Assembly: GCF_004802635.2 (NCBI RefSeq)
Contig: NZ_CP046052.1
Location: 2,852,001-2,916,000 of the forward strand
Length of the DNA: 64,000 bases
Reading direction: 5' to 3'
From: Methylocystis heyeri
Lineage (GTDB): Bacteria; Pseudomonadota; Alphaproteobacteria; Rhizobiales; Beijerinckiaceae
A program made the translations under genes and the position numbers. Numbering within the stretch: position 1 is the first letter of the stretch; each line of letters begins with the position of its first letter. Shown piece by piece: positions 26,417 through 35,964 of this stretch. The notes beneath the pieces were generated by a model that saw only the letters and a list, made by a program, of their open reading frames with translations, had not been told where the DNA came from and searched no databases.

Positions 26417-27775
26417 TCATCCGACCTCCGCCGTTTCCCGGTTTTTCGCCTCTTCGAGGCGTTCCGCCGGAGCCGTGAGAAGATCTTCGAATTGCGGCAG
26501 TATCCGCTTTGCTCCCATGCTGTCGGCGAGCCGCAGGCCGGCTTCCGCCTGCTCCGACAAATCCGTTTGGGAGGCCGTCAGTATCGCGGCCGCCAAGGCC
26601 TCTGGATCGCCGCTCGGCGTGAGGATGGCGGCATGGCTCAGCATGTCGAACAATTCGGTGTCGGGATCGGCGGTCGCCACAACGGGACGCCCGCTGGCCA
26701 GCATGCCGCTCAATTTGGAAGGCAGAACGAGATCGGCTGCGCCCCGATGCTGCGGCAACACATGCAAATCCGCGAGCCCCAGCAGATCGTTCAATCTCTC
26801 GGCCGGCTGCAGCGGAAGATGCAGCACATTCGGCAGATCGGCCGACGCCGCGATCAATGATTGCCGACTCGGCCCGGCGCCCGCGATGACGAAATAAATA
26901 TTGCTTCGCTCTGTCAGGCGGCGCGCCGCCTCGACCACGATATCGAGCGCCTGCTTGACGCCGATATGGCCGGAATAGAGCACGACATAGGCGTCTTCCG
27001 GCAATTTCAGTTCTGCGCGGAAGCTGTTGGAGCGACTGTCGGTGGGATGAATAGCGCTGGTGTCGACCCAGTTTCTCAGCACCCTGATCGCGCCGGGTTC
27101 GAGCCCTTTGGCGGCGAGCGCCAGACGCATTTTGAATGAAATCGTAACGATATGGTCGAAGCCGCGAAGCAGAAGCGCTTCGCCGGACACCGCGAGATTT
27201 TTCAGCGCTGCGCCCTTGATGTGCCCGACGCCGAAAGCCGCGTCCACCTCGAGGTCCTGCACGTGAAGCAGAGAACGCGCGCCGAGCAGCTTGGCTGCCA
27301 ACAAGGCGACGGGGGCGGAGAAAAGCGTCGGTTCGACGCACATGATCGCATCGGGCCGAAAACGCAGGGCGCGCCACAGCAGCATCGGAACCGCGGAGAT
27401 CCCGAAGCTCAATGGCGCCAGAAGTCGCCAGACGCCGCCGGCGTCGGTCTTCATCGCCATGGGGCAGCGCGAGACCCTCACGCCGTCGAGCGTTTCGCTG
27501 CTGTAGGCGAAGGCTTTGTATGGCTTGCGCACATACCAGCCGGGATAGTGCGGCGGCGCCGTCACCACCTCGACCTGATGCCCTTGCCGGGCGAGATGGC
27601 GGGCGAGTTCGGCAGTGTATTTTGCGCAACCGATCAGCTCGGGCGCATAATTTATCGCATGGATGAGAATCTTCCGCTTCGGCGCGCCGTCGCCTGTATC
27701 ATCACTTTGCGATTGAATGCTGCTCGATGAAAACGCGCGACACAAATCGCGCCAAACGGTTTTGAACGGCGGCAT
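26417..27775 (-). CDS. WcaI-like glycosyltransferase (GT4 type)
   Basis: A GT-B glycosyltransferase of about 452 residues from ATG 27775. The conserved core begins at KRKILIHAINYAPELIGC with the family's N-terminal ILIHAINYAPE and PHYPGWYV motifs. The C-terminal donor domain has VVLYSGHIGVKQALDIVVEA and LPSKLSGMLASGRPVVA. The group includes WcaI of colanic-acid synthesis, which fits with gmd and fcl in the same region, so it may transfer fucose to a surface polysaccharide. The start is uncertain: ATG 27775 has a weak AAGG site, and the frame is open to 27934. Confidence 0.85.
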   Translation of the reverse strand: MPPFKTVWRDLCRAFSSSSIQSQSDDTGDGAPKRKILIHAINYAPELIGCAKYTAELARHLARQGHQVEVVTAPPHYPGWYVRKPYKAFAYSSETLDGVRVSRCPMAMKTDAGGVWRLLAPLSFGISAVPMLLWRALRFRPDAIMCVEPTLFSAPVALLAAKLLGARSLLHVQDLEVDAAFGVGHIKGAALKNLAVSGEALLLRGFDHIVTISFKMRLALAAKGLEPGAIRVLRNWVDTSAIHPTDSRSNSFRAELKLPEDAYVVLYSGHIGVKQALDIVVEAARRLTERSNIYFVIAGAGPSRQSLIAASADLPNVLHLPLQPAERLNDLLGLADLHVLPQHRGAADLVLPSKLSGMLASGRPVVATADPDTELFDMLSHAAILTPSGDPEALAAAILTASQTDLSEQAEAGLRLADSMGAKRILPQFEDLLTAPAERLEEAKNRETAEVG

Positions 27776-28019
27776 CAGGGACCTTGCGTCTAAGATATTC
27801 GGGTTTATACGTAAGCCTAACGAAGGCTTGGTGTTATGGCAAGCGAGATCGTCCATGGGCGAATTGGTCTCGGAACGGCAAGCTGCGGTTGAAACACCGA
27901 CTATTTTGCGCTGGGTCTGAGCCAAACGCGCCACCGCATTAAATCATTTTCACGTAATCACGGAAGCCTCCAGATTGGAGTTTTCCGACTGCGACAGCCC
28001 GTAGATTTTTATGCAAATG

Positions 28020-29210
28020 CTATCGGTCGATCTCCCCGAATACGATGTCGAGGGAGCCGACGATAGCCGCCACGTCGGCCAGCATATGCCCTCGCGAAAG
28101 TCGCTCCATCGCCTGCAAATGGGCGTAGGACGGCGCTCTTATCTTGCAGCGGTAGGGCTTGTTCGCGCCGAGCGAGACCAGATAGACGCCGAACTCGCCC
28201 TTGGGCGCCTCCACCGCCGCATAAACTTCGCCGGCCGGCGCGTGAAACCCCTCCGTATAGAGCTTGAAAAATTCGATCAGCCCTTCCATCGAACGTTTCA
28301 TGACGCTTCTTCCGGGCGCCGCGATCTTGTGATTTTCGATCGCGACCGGCCCTTCGCCGGATTTTGAATCCAGTCTTTCGATGCATTGCTTCATGATCTT
28401 GGCGGACTGCCGCATCTCCTCCATGCGGATGCAGTAGCGCGCATAGCAATCGCCGCTTTTCGCCACCGGAATATCGAAATCGAGTTCGTCGTAGCACTCG
28501 TAGGGCTGCGCCTTGCGCAGATCCCACGAGGCGCCGCAAGCCCGAACCATCACTCCCGAAAAGCCGAGCCCCCAGGCTTCGTCCAGGCCGATAGCGCCTA
28601 TGCCGACATTGCGCTGCTTGAAAATGCGATTCTCGGTCAAAAGCCCTTCGAGATCGTCGCAGGTCTGCAGGAACGGGTCGCAGAAGGCGTAGATGTCTTC
28701 CAGCAGGCATGGCGAAAGATCCTGATGAACCCCGCCGAAGCGGAAATAATTCGCATGCATGCGCGCCCCCGAGGCCCGCTCGTAGAACACCATGAGCTTT
28801 TCGCGCGCCTCGAACCCCCAGAGGTTGGGCGTGAGCGCGCCGACGTCGGAGGCCTGGGTGGTGATGTTCAGCAAATGGGAAAGCAAGCGGCTTATTTCGC
28901 AATAGAGAACCCGGATGAGCTGCGCGCGGCGCGGAACCGCGACGCCGAGAAGCTTCTCCGCCGCAAGGCAGAAGCCGTGCTCCTGGCTCATCGGCGCGAC
29001 GTAATCGAGCCTGTCGAAATAGGGCAAGGCCTGCAGATAGGTCTTGTCCTCGATGAGCTTCTCGGTGCCGCGGTGCAGGAACCCGATATGGGGATCGGCC
29101 CGGATCACGGTCTCTCCATCGAGCTCCAGGATCAGACGAAGCACGCCATGGGCCGCCGGATGCACGGGCCCGAAGTTCAACTCGAAATTGCGCAGCGGGG
29201 CGACTTCCAT
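28020..29210 (-). CDS. nuoD: NADH-quinone oxidoreductase subunit D paralogue (orphan)
   Basis: A 396-residue 49-kDa-type subunit of complex I, near family length. It keeps [86 protein letters not shown] and the [13 protein letters not shown] terminus, including the His and Tyr positions near the quinone site. No other nuo gene lies nearby, so it is either a second copy apart from the main operon or part of a dispersed operon. It follows pckA by 46 bases on the same strand and may be cotranscribed with it. Confidence 0.92.
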   Translation of the reverse strand: MEVAPLRNFELNFGPVHPAAHGVLRLILELDGETVIRADPHIGFLHRGTEKLIEDKTYLQALPYFDRLDYVAPMSQEHGFCLAAEKLLGVAVPRRAQLIRVLYCEISRLLSHLLNITTQASDVGALTPNLWGFEAREKLMVFYERASGARMHANYFRFGGVHQDLSPCLLEDIYAFCDPFLQTCDDLEGLLTENRIFKQRNVGIGAIGLDEAWGLGFSGVMVRACGASWDLRKAQPYECYDELDFDIPVAKSGDCYARYCIRMEEMRQSAKIMKQCIERLDSKSGEGPVAIENHKIAAPGRSVMKRSMEGLIEFFKLYTEGFHAPAGEVYAAVEAPKGEFGVYLVSLGANKPYRCKIRAPSYAHLQAMERLSRGHMLADVAAIVGSLDIVFGEIDR

Positions 29211-29256
29211 GCCGGCCGGCTCCTTGCCTTATGAGCGAACGCCGCGCTTTCGGTCT

Positions 29257-30846
29257 TCAAGCAGTCGCGAGGCGGCGCGGCCCCCCTTGCAGAACTTCCC
29301 TCCCGACGAGTTGTTCGAAGGTCCTGAAATTTTCGCCGAACATCCGGGCGAGCCGGTCGGCCGCCTGCGCAAATTCCTTCTGCGACGACCAGCTCCTTTC
29401 GGCGCGCAGCAGATCCGAATCGATCCCGGGCGCAGAAAGCGGCGTCATCAGGTTGAAATTTTCTTCCTGTTCAAATCCGGCTTTCGCCAGCGACCCGTTC
29501 AACGCCGCGTGGAGCAGCTTGCGCGTGACCTCGATCGGCATTCGCTCGCCGACGCCATATGCGCCGCCGCTCCAGCCCGTGTTGAGCAACCAGCAGTCGA
29601 CCTTGTGCGCGCCGATCAGCTCGCGCAGAAGACCGGCGTAAGCCGATGGATGGCGCGGCATGAAAGGCGCGCCGAAACAGGTGGAGAAAGTGGCCCTCGG
29701 CTCGCGCACGCCGGTTTCGGTTCCTGCGACCTTTGCGGTGTAACCGGAAAGAAAATGATAGATCGCCTGGGCCGGAGTGAGCTTCGCGACCGGCGGCAGA
29801 ACGCCGAAGGCGTCGCAGGTCAGCATCACGATGTTTTGTGGATGCTCGGCGGTCCCGCCCAGCGCGGCGCCCGGAAGGAAGTCGATCGGAAAAGCGATCC
29901 GCGTGTTTTCCGTTATCCTGTCGTCGTCATAGTCGGGCTCGCGCGTTTGCGGATCGAGCGCCACATTCTCCAGAATTGAGCCGAAACGCCGGGAGGCCGC
30001 GTAAATCTCGGGCTCGGAGCGCTCGGAGAGCCTGATCGCCTTGGCGTAGCAGCCGCCCTCGAAATTAAAGACGCCGTCCCTCCCCCAGCCATGTTCGTCG
30101 TCCCCGACGAGCCGACGCGACGCATCCGACGACAAAGTCGTTTTTCCCGTGCCCGAAAGGCCGAAGAACAGCGCGGAGCCTTCGGCTCCCGAATTGGCCG
30201 CGCAGTGCATCGGGAGGACGCCGCGCCCGGGAAGCAGGAAATTCAGATAGCCGAACACGGCCTTCTTTATTTCGCCGGCGTAGGCGGTGCCGGCGATGAG
30301 AGCCGTTCTTCGACTGACGTCGACGGCGATCACGGTGTTCGACCGGCAGCCGTGGCGCTCGGGATTCGCTTTGAAGGAAGGCAGCGCAATCACGGTGAAA
30401 TCGGGGGAAAAGCCGTCGAGTTCCTCCTTGCGGGGCCGGATGAGGAGGTTGCGGATGAACAGGGAATGCCAAGCATATTCCGTATAGACCCTGACATTGA
30501 GACGCCAGGAGGGATCGGCGCAGGCCTGGAGGTCCTGTTCAAAGAGCGGAACGCCTTTCGCGAATTCCACCATATCGGCGTAGAGCGCCGCGAACTGGTC
30601 GCTGGTCAGGGACTTGTTGTTCTCCCACCAGACCGACCGGTCGGTCGCCTCGTCGCGCACGATGAATTTATCCTGCGGCGCCCGGGCGGTATGCACTCCG
30701 GTCATCACAGCCAGAGCGCCGCCGCTGCTGATCCGGGCTTCGCCCCCGCGCAGGGCCAGTTCATAGAGCGCCGGAGCATCCAGGTTGCGCAGCAGACGCT
30801 GCGACGCGATCGCGCCCGTTCGACAGGCAGCCTCTTCATCACGCAC
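29257..30846 (-). CDS. pckA: Phosphoenolpyruvate carboxykinase (ATP)
   Basis: A 529-residue gluconeogenic enzyme converting oxaloacetate and ATP to phosphoenolpyruvate, ADP and CO2. Seen: [11 protein letters not shown] (kinase-1a/P-loop), the kinase-2 metal site as [21 protein letters not shown], and [14 protein letters not shown]. Start GTG 30846 is chosen because it gives the family length; the frame runs on to 30951 but those residues do not resemble the family. Fits growth on organic acids or one- and two-carbon compounds. Confidence 0.94.
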   Translation of the reverse strand: MRDEEAACRTGAIASQRLLRNLDAPALYELALRGGEARISSGGALAVMTGVHTARAPQDKFIVRDEATDRSVWWENNKSLTSDQFAALYADMVEFAKGVPLFEQDLQACADPSWRLNVRVYTEYAWHSLFIRNLLIRPRKEELDGFSPDFTVIALPSFKANPERHGCRSNTVIAVDVSRRTALIAGTAYAGEIKKAVFGYLNFLLPGRGVLPMHCAANSGAEGSALFFGLSGTGKTTLSSDASRRLVGDDEHGWGRDGVFNFEGGCYAKAIRLSERSEPEIYAASRRFGSILENVALDPQTREPDYDDDRITENTRIAFPIDFLPGAALGGTAEHPQNIVMLTCDAFGVLPPVAKLTPAQAIYHFLSGYTAKVAGTETGVREPRATFSTCFGAPFMPRHPSAYAGLLRELIGAHKVDCWLLNTGWSGGAYGVGERMPIEVTRKLLHAALNGSLAKAGFEQEENFNLMTPLSAPGIDSDLLRAERSWSSQKEFAQAADRLARMFGENFRTFEQLVGREVLQGGPRRLATA

Positions 30847-31243
30847 TTTTTTTCCCGTCGGTCGTTTTCTCGTTGGCCGCAAGAGTCTTGCTCGTCCGGC
30901 GCGGCGAGGGTCCAGTCTTCGGCGATATGATGAGGCCATTCGCCGCCGCAAACAGAAGAACTAGAGGAGGCGCATAAGGCGGCAAGACTGCATCAACCCG
31001 GCGAGAAGCTCTCGCCGCTCTCGCGAATCCCCTCAAACCGAAAGGACCGAAATTTCCGGCCTCCTGCGACCGCGCTTGTCGAGGACGGCGCGGCGAAGCA
31101 ATGATGCGAAATCCGCTCGATCGGAGCGGAGTTTCTTATTCGTTCGCCGCAAAAATCGACGCCCGTCGGCGATTTTTGCGGCGGTCGTTTCCGCGGATCG
31201 GAAGCGATCTCGCGGAGGCCGTATGAAGCAATGGAGAGAACCC
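30847..31243. other. Divergent intergenic region with repeat element
   Basis: A 397-base gap between pckA (minus) and the MDR reductase (plus). It holds the upstream regions of both genes and a full copy of the dispersed two-hairpin element (31107-31220), which ends 23 bases before the reductase start codon. Confidence 0.6.
31107..31220. repeat. Dispersed two-hairpin element, copy B
   Basis: First hairpin: perfect 14-bp arms CGCCGCAAAAATCG (31145-31158) and CGATTTTTGCGGCG (31170-31183). Second hairpin: CCGCGGATCG-gaag-CGATCtCGCGG at about 31191-31215. The whole unit aligns with 24203-24319. It lies directly upstream of the reductase gene and would be in its transcript leader if transcription starts further upstream. 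Confidence 0.8.
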
Positions 31244-32206
31244 ATGAAGGCTGTCGCGATTTACGGCTATGGCGGCGTCGAAAAACTGCAATGCTGCGAT
31301 TTGGCCCGCCCCAGGCCCAAGCCGGGGGAAATGCTCATCCGCGTGCGCGCTGTGGCGGTCAATCCGCTGGATTGGAAGATCGGAGAAGGACAGCTGCGGC
31401 TCTTTCTCCGCAATGCTTTTCCATATGTCCCGGGCAGCGACGTCGCCGGCGAGGTCGTCGAAGTCGGCTCTTCCGACAGCGGGTTCAACCCCGGCGACGA
31501 GGCGGTCGCTTTTCTCGATCCGAAAAAGGGCGGCGGCTACGCCGAATTCGCCCTGTGCAAAACGAGCGCGGCCGCAAGCAAACCTGCGTCTGTCGGTTTT
31601 GCGGAAGCCTCGACCTTGCCGATCGCCGGCTGCACTGCGCTCCAGACATTGAGAGACCTCGGCGCGATCAAGGAAGGCGGGTCGGTTCTCATACTCGGCG
31701 CAGCCGGCGGCGTAGGGCATTTCGCGGTCCAGATCGCAAAGGCCCTCGGCGCCAGGGTGACGGCTTCCTGCAGCGCCGCTCATGTCGATTTCGTGAAGGG
31801 GCTGGGCGCAGACGTGACGCTGGACCGCGAGCGCGACGGGGCCGAGGCGCTGCGCCATCGTTACGATTTGATTTTCGACACGCCATCGAAGAGTTCTTTT
31901 TCGCATTGCCGCGACGCGCTCAATCCCGGCGGCGCCTATGTGGCCACGCTGCCGTCGGCCAATCTCGCATTCTGGATGGCCGCTCAATCGATCATTGGAG
32001 CTTTTGCGCCCGCGCCCAGGGCGCGCCTCGTCATGGTGCGTCCGACGCGAGCGGATCTGGAATTTCTGCTCGCATTGACCGCGAGCGGAAAGCTCCGGCC
32101 GGTCCTCGGCGAGCGCTTCCCTCTCGAACAAGCGAAAGCGGCGCAAGAGCTGAGCCGGGAAGGCCATATGCAGGGTAAGATCGTCCTCGAGCCAAAATAT
32201 TCCTGA
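31244..32206 (+). CDS. MDR-family NAD(P)H:quinone reductase/alcohol dehydrogenase-like protein
   Basis: A 320-residue medium-chain dehydrogenase. N-terminal catalytic domain MKAVAIYGYGGVEKLQ with VNPLDWKI and PGSDVAGEVVE; Rossmann domain with GAAGGVGHFAVQIAKALGA. No zinc-ligand cysteine pattern is visible, which puts it with zinc-independent quinone oxidoreductases that use NADPH. Start ATG 31244 follows GGAGAGAA. The gene stands alone between two copies of the dispersed repeat (B upstream, partial inverted C downstream). Confidence 0.88.
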   Translation: MKAVAIYGYGGVEKLQCCDLARPRPKPGEMLIRVRAVAVNPLDWKIGEGQLRLFLRNAFPYVPGSDVAGEVVEVGSSDSGFNPGDEAVAFLDPKKGGGYAEFALCKTSAAASKPASVGFAEASTLPIAGCTALQTLRDLGAIKEGGSVLILGAAGGVGHFAVQIAKALGARVTASCSAAHVDFVKGLGADVTLDRERDGAEALRHRYDLIFDTPSKSSFSHCRDALNPGGAYVATLPSANLAFWMAAQSIIGAFAPAPRARLVMVRPTRADLEFLLALTASGKLRPVLGERFPLEQAKAAQELSREGHMQGKIVLEPKYS

Positions 32207-32256
32207 TGGGCGCGTCGGCGCATGGAGGACAGCGGCGCGCCGCACGCTATCTGATA

Positions 32257-32297
32257 CGGCTTCCGCGACATCGCTTCGCAATCCGCGGAAGCGACCG
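32257..32297. repeat. Dispersed element, partial inverted copy C
   Basis: About 41 bases matching the reverse complement of the second hairpin of copy B (31183-31221) with a few mismatches and one extra base. The first hairpin is absent. Together with copy B it brackets the reductase gene in opposite orientation. Confidence 0.65.
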
Positions 32298-32332
32298 ATC
32301 AGCATGTCGGCCGGGGAAAATAGGAGGAAAAT

Positions 32333-32824
32333 ATGAAACGGTCAGCCGCCGCCTTCCTCTTAGCTGGGGCCGCAGCCTGGGCCCTGCCCGCGCTCGCCGA
32401 AACGATCGACGTCCACAAGGCCTTTCTTCCCAACGAGATCGACTGGTCGGCGGCCCCGCCCGCCCTGCCGGCGGGAGCCGAGTCGGCGACGCTCTATGGC
32501 GATCCGCAAAAGCCGGGCGTCTTCGCGATGCGGCTGAAGCTGACGAAGGGATACAAGATTCCTCCGCACATGCATAAGGCTCTGGAACTGGTGACGGTGA
32601 TCTCCGGCCAGGTCAGGCTCGGTCTCGGCCAGGCGGCCGACCTCGCGAGCGTCGAAACCTTGCCGGCGGGAGGCTTCTCCTCCATGCCGCCGGGCGTCGT
32701 TCATTATGTGCTGGTCGATCAGGACGCCGTGGTGCAGGTCGAAGGCGTGGGCCCGTTCGATGTGGAATATCCGAACCCCAAGGACGATCCCCGCCTCAAC
32801 CGGAGCCTGCGCGCCCCCGAGTAG
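32333..32824 (+). CDS. Secreted cupin-domain protein
   Basis: A 163-residue protein with a signal peptide (about 1-22, ending LPALA) and one cupin domain. The first cupin motif region has PPHMHKALELVTVISG, where the two His and the Glu can bind metal; the second has MPPGVVHYVL with another His. This resembles ChrR-type cupins, but it is exported and no ECF sigma gene is near. It has a strong RBS (AGGAGG). Substrate unknown. Confidence 0.82.
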   Translation: MKRSAAAFLLAGAAAWALPALAETIDVHKAFLPNEIDWSAAPPALPAGAESATLYGDPQKPGVFAMRLKLTKGYKIPPHMHKALELVTVISGQVRLGLGQAADLASVETLPAGGFSSMPPGVVHYVLVDQDAVVQVEGVGPFDVEYPNPKDDPRLNRSLRAPE

Positions 32825-32962
32825 AACGCGGTCTGGGCCGCGGCGGATCGCCCCGATCAGGCAGGCGCAAAATTGAGCTCCAGCCTATGGAAGGCTGGCG
32901 CGTCTCTATCTAGCTTAGCTTTCATCGGCAGCCGCCGGCCGCCTGAAATCGATGTCGAAAAA

Positions 32963-33286
32963 ATGGCCATGTCCGCTCGGCCGGAGGAAACCCCGGCGCC
33001 CGAGGAGCCCGCGACGCGCGAGGCCGCCGGCGCGCGATTGGAGTTCCGCCTTTCGCTCGCCGAACAATCGCAGCTGGCCGCCGCTCTGAGGATTGCCGGG
33101 CTGGCCTATCCGTCGCCCCTGCCCCAGGACGTGATCGACTTCCTTTTCTCGGCGGTTTGTTTCGCTGCGGCGGTCTCCCGGCTCGACCGCGCCGACGACA
33201 AGGAATCCGAGACCACATGTTACGAGCGGTTGGCCGACCTCAAGAGGAAACTCAACGAGGTCACTTTACAGCGCGCGCTCTCATAG
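32963..33286 (+). CDS. Hypothetical protein
   Basis: Not recognised. About 107 residues from ATG 32963, or 105 from ATG 32969; the frame extends to a TTG at 32873. It is acidic and Ala/Glu-rich at the N terminus, then helical: LEFRLSLAEQSQLAAALRIA, a central FLFSAVCFAAAVSRL and a charged end. No signal peptide. It lies between the cupin and the sensor kinase genes on the same strand. Confidence 0.5.
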   Translation: MAMSARPEETPAPEEPATREAAGARLEFRLSLAEQSQLAAALRIAGLAYPSPLPQDVIDFLFSAVCFAAAVSRLDRADDKESETTCYERLADLKRKLNEVTLQRALS

Positions 33287-33413
33287 ATTTCCGAGTTAAG
33301 GATAGCTGTTAATCTCCTTTGCTTACCATTTTCCAGGAAAACAGTTTGGCGCCGGAGCCAAGCAGTATAACTTGTTCCTGTCCCGCCTTTTTACTCAGAC
33401 ATAAACTGATCTT

Positions 33414-34805
33414 ATGAGTGTTACGCTCATGCGGGATTTAATATCTGCCATGAAACCTTACGAGCTGCTCTTCAACGAACCGTCGGACATTATCGTCGCG
33501 GGCAGGTTGAGAGCGGCGCAGTTTTCTTCGATCATCAGTATGACGCCATGGCTCATGCTAGCCAATATTTGTAATGCGTCCGCTTTATTGATCGGCTTTT
33601 GGGGAACTCCTCGTCTCATGGAGGCGATATTCTGGACCGCTTCGATATTTCTGGTCGCAGGATTCGTTTATATCTCTCACCGAACCCGCTCTTCACGCGC
33701 ATTGAAGAAGCCGCACTCGAAAATTCGGGCGGTAATGAACGCTTTCGGCCTCGGAACCTGCTGGGCGGCGCTGCCCATCTTCTTCTTTCAGCAGTCAGCC
33801 CCCGGCTTGCAGACTTTGATAGCGTGCCTCAGCGCAGGAACGCTCTGCGGCGGCGCGCTGGCGCTGGCGAGCATTCCGGCGGCGGCGCTCTCCTTCGCGA
33901 CCCCGATCGTCGCGGCGTCTCTCACGACTTTGCTCATGTCCGGCCAAAAGGACCATCTGCTGACGGCGGCGGTGCTGTTCGTCTACGCCGCCGCGCTGAT
34001 CGCCGGCGTATTCGTCTACAGTGAAGACCTCAAAAATCGGGTCATGCTCCAGATCGGCGCCGAAGAGGAAGCGCGCCTGCGCGTCGCGAAACTCCAGGGT
34101 TCCGGCATTCGCATCGTCGGCGAGATCACCTCGAGCATCGTGCACGAGGTCAATCAGCCGCTTTCCGCGGCGACGCTGTATCTTCACACGGCGCTCAAGC
34201 TGCTTCGCCTCGATCCCCGCCATCGCAAGGCCGATCCCGAGAGCGTCATCGAACAGGCGCTGGCGCAAATCGGCAAAGCCAGCCAGATCATCGGACGGCT
34301 GCGCAATTTCTTCACGGGCCAGGCCTCCGATGTGGCCGCGCTGCATCTTCATCCGCTGATCGAAGAAACATGCCGCCAGTTCGAGGCGGCGGCGGCGAGA
34401 TCGAAAATCGTTCTGGAGCTTCGCCTGGAAGCGGAAAGCGACATCATATACGCCGACAGTGTGCATATAAGCCAGGCGCTCACCAATCTGATCGACAACG
34501 CCGTCGACGCGACGGCGCTAAGCCCGCTGCGGCGCATCGTCGTTTCGACCTCTCTGACGAGCGATCGTCGCATGAGGACGGAAGTCCGCGATTCAGGTCC
34601 CGGCGTCCCCGCCGCGCTCGCCGGCGCGTTGTTTACGCCTTTCTGCACGACCAAGAAGGAGAGAGTGGGAATCGGCCTGGCCGTTTCCCGCTCGATCATC
34701 GAGGCCCATGACGGAAAAATTTGGCTCGAGCCGGCCGACGAAGGGGGAGCGGCCTTCTGTTTCGTTCTCCCTCTGGCGTCGACAGACGCCGGGCAAAAAG
34801 GTTAG
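33414..34805 (+). CDS. Membrane sensor histidine kinase
   Basis: A 463-residue kinase with about five or six membrane helices in the first 205 residues and little periplasmic loop, so it probably senses a membrane or intracellular state. The dimerisation/phosphoacceptor box is IVHEVNQPLSAATLYL (His at about 245), followed by NLIDNAVDA (N box), DSGPGV (G1) and GIGLAVSRSIIEAHDG (G2). The HEVNQPL type matches the FixL/DctB-like group. No response regulator lies next to it, so it is an orphan kinase. Confidence 0.88.
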   Translation: MSVTLMRDLISAMKPYELLFNEPSDIIVAGRLRAAQFSSIISMTPWLMLANICNASALLIGFWGTPRLMEAIFWTASIFLVAGFVYISHRTRSSRALKKPHSKIRAVMNAFGLGTCWAALPIFFFQQSAPGLQTLIACLSAGTLCGGALALASIPAAALSFATPIVAASLTTLLMSGQKDHLLTAAVLFVYAAALIAGVFVYSEDLKNRVMLQIGAEEEARLRVAKLQGSGIRIVGEITSSIVHEVNQPLSAATLYLHTALKLLRLDPRHRKADPESVIEQALAQIGKASQIIGRLRNFFTGQASDVAALHLHPLIEETCRQFEAAAARSKIVLELRLEAESDIIYADSVHISQALTNLIDNAVDATALSPLRRIVVSTSLTSDRRMRTEVRDSGPGVPAALAGALFTPFCTTKKERVGIGLAVSRSIIEAHDGKIWLEPADEGGAAFCFVLPLASTDAGQKG

Positions 34806-34857
34806 CCTCGGCGCCGGAGATCAAAACCGCTTCGCTCTTTTCGGGGAACGCGCACTC

Positions 34858-35742
34858 ATGCGTCTGCTGGTGATTTTTGCGGCCTGGGCGCCGGACGACG
34901 GGGAAAACTCGCAAAAATGGCTGGCCTGGTACGAAAATATCCTCGCCGAGCGCTTCCCCGGCGACGACAAGATCGTGGCGGCGAATTGGGGGTCGGCGGA
35001 TTGCGTCGAGCGACGCCTCGAGGGCCTGCCCGGGATTTTGGAGTTCGGCCGGGTTCCCGAGGAGCTCCATGTCAATTCCGACGCCGCGCCGTTTCAACTG
35101 GGGCTGAGCCTCGCTCGGGAAATTCTCCCCGATTACGACTATGTGCTCTTCGCGCATACCAAAGGCGTCAGCTATGCTTTCGAGAGCATCGAAAATTGGC
35201 GAAACGACGTTTCGAAGACGGTGTTCGACCGCCGCCTCGTGTCGGATTTCATCCAAACCGCGCCGCCGAGCCTGATCGCGGATAGAGGCCATATGGTCAC
35301 CGGGGCGGACTCGATCAAAACCTTTCGCGCTAGGACGGGCGCGATGGGCTTCGTCCTGCCGTTCTTCTTCGGCGCCACGATGACGGTCTATTACGCGCCT
35401 GCGCGCCTCGTGGCCGAGTTGATCGAACGCATGCCGGGCGAATTCCTGTCCAAAAACCTCCTCAGCCAGGGCATGACCCGATATATGTTCGAATCGGCGA
35501 CGCCGAGCCTGTTGACGATGCTGGACGCGAAGCCCGCCTTCCTTTGCGGCCCGCGCTTCAACGAGAGACTGAACCCTCATGTCTCCTATGATTTCGATCC
35601 GCGGCACAATTCCGCGCTGGTGATGAGGGAGTTTGAAAAAAGAGAAGCCGAAGGGGAGGCTTATCAGCAAATTCCAGTCCCCTATGTCTTCGGCGCTGCG
35701 GAAGACGTTTATAGATCGAACGTCGCCTTCAAGCTGACGTGA
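34858..35742 (+). CDS. Unknown protein, possibly glycan-related
   Basis: Not confidently recognised. The 294-residue protein has no signal peptide. ILPDYDYVLFAHTKGVSYA and the later FFFGATMTVYYAP recall the HTKG-type blocks found in proteins acting with rhamnan synthesis or other glycosyltransferases, but the resemblance is weak. Start ATG 34858 lies about 11 bases after GGGGAA, 52 bases past the end of the histidine kinase. Read-through from the kinase transcript is likely. Confidence 0.6.
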   Translation: MRLLVIFAAWAPDDGENSQKWLAWYENILAERFPGDDKIVAANWGSADCVERRLEGLPGILEFGRVPEELHVNSDAAPFQLGLSLAREILPDYDYVLFAHTKGVSYAFESIENWRNDVSKTVFDRRLVSDFIQTAPPSLIADRGHMVTGADSIKTFRARTGAMGFVLPFFFGATMTVYYAPARLVAELIERMPGEFLSKNLLSQGMTRYMFESATPSLLTMLDAKPAFLCGPRFNERLNPHVSYDFDPRHNSALVMREFEKREAEGEAYQQIPVPYVFGAAEDVYRSNVAFKLT

Positions 35743-35879
35743 GGGCGACGAACCGGGGCTGGGGAACCGTAGCGACGACCGGCGCCAAAAGCGTCATCGC
35801 CGCCGGCGATCCAAGAGGCCGCCAAAGGCTGGAAAAGCATCCATCACTGAAAGCCCGCACTGCAAAGGTTCCAACTGGC

Positions 35880-35954
35880 ATTCGGCGAGGAAAGAGTCTC
35901 CCTCGCCGAGCTTTGAGCAAACCGCTGCGGCACAGTTCGATGTGCAGTCTCACC
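35880..35954. repeat. Direct repeat flanking the comJ-like gene, copy 1
   Basis: About 75 bases that align with 36476-36552 at roughly 75-80 % by eye. On the minus strand each copy encodes VRLHIELC/VRLQIELF-like text and can form two hairpins: CTGCACA...TGTGCCGCAG and CGGCGAGG...CCTCGCCG. The copies bracket the ComJ-like gene. Confidence 0.7.
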
Positions 35955-35964
35955 AGCGCCGCAT

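Noticed and set aside
26343-27629. A 428-codon Arg/Ala-rich frame
   Set aside because: It overlaps the WcaI-like gene on the same strand in another frame and has an artefact composition.
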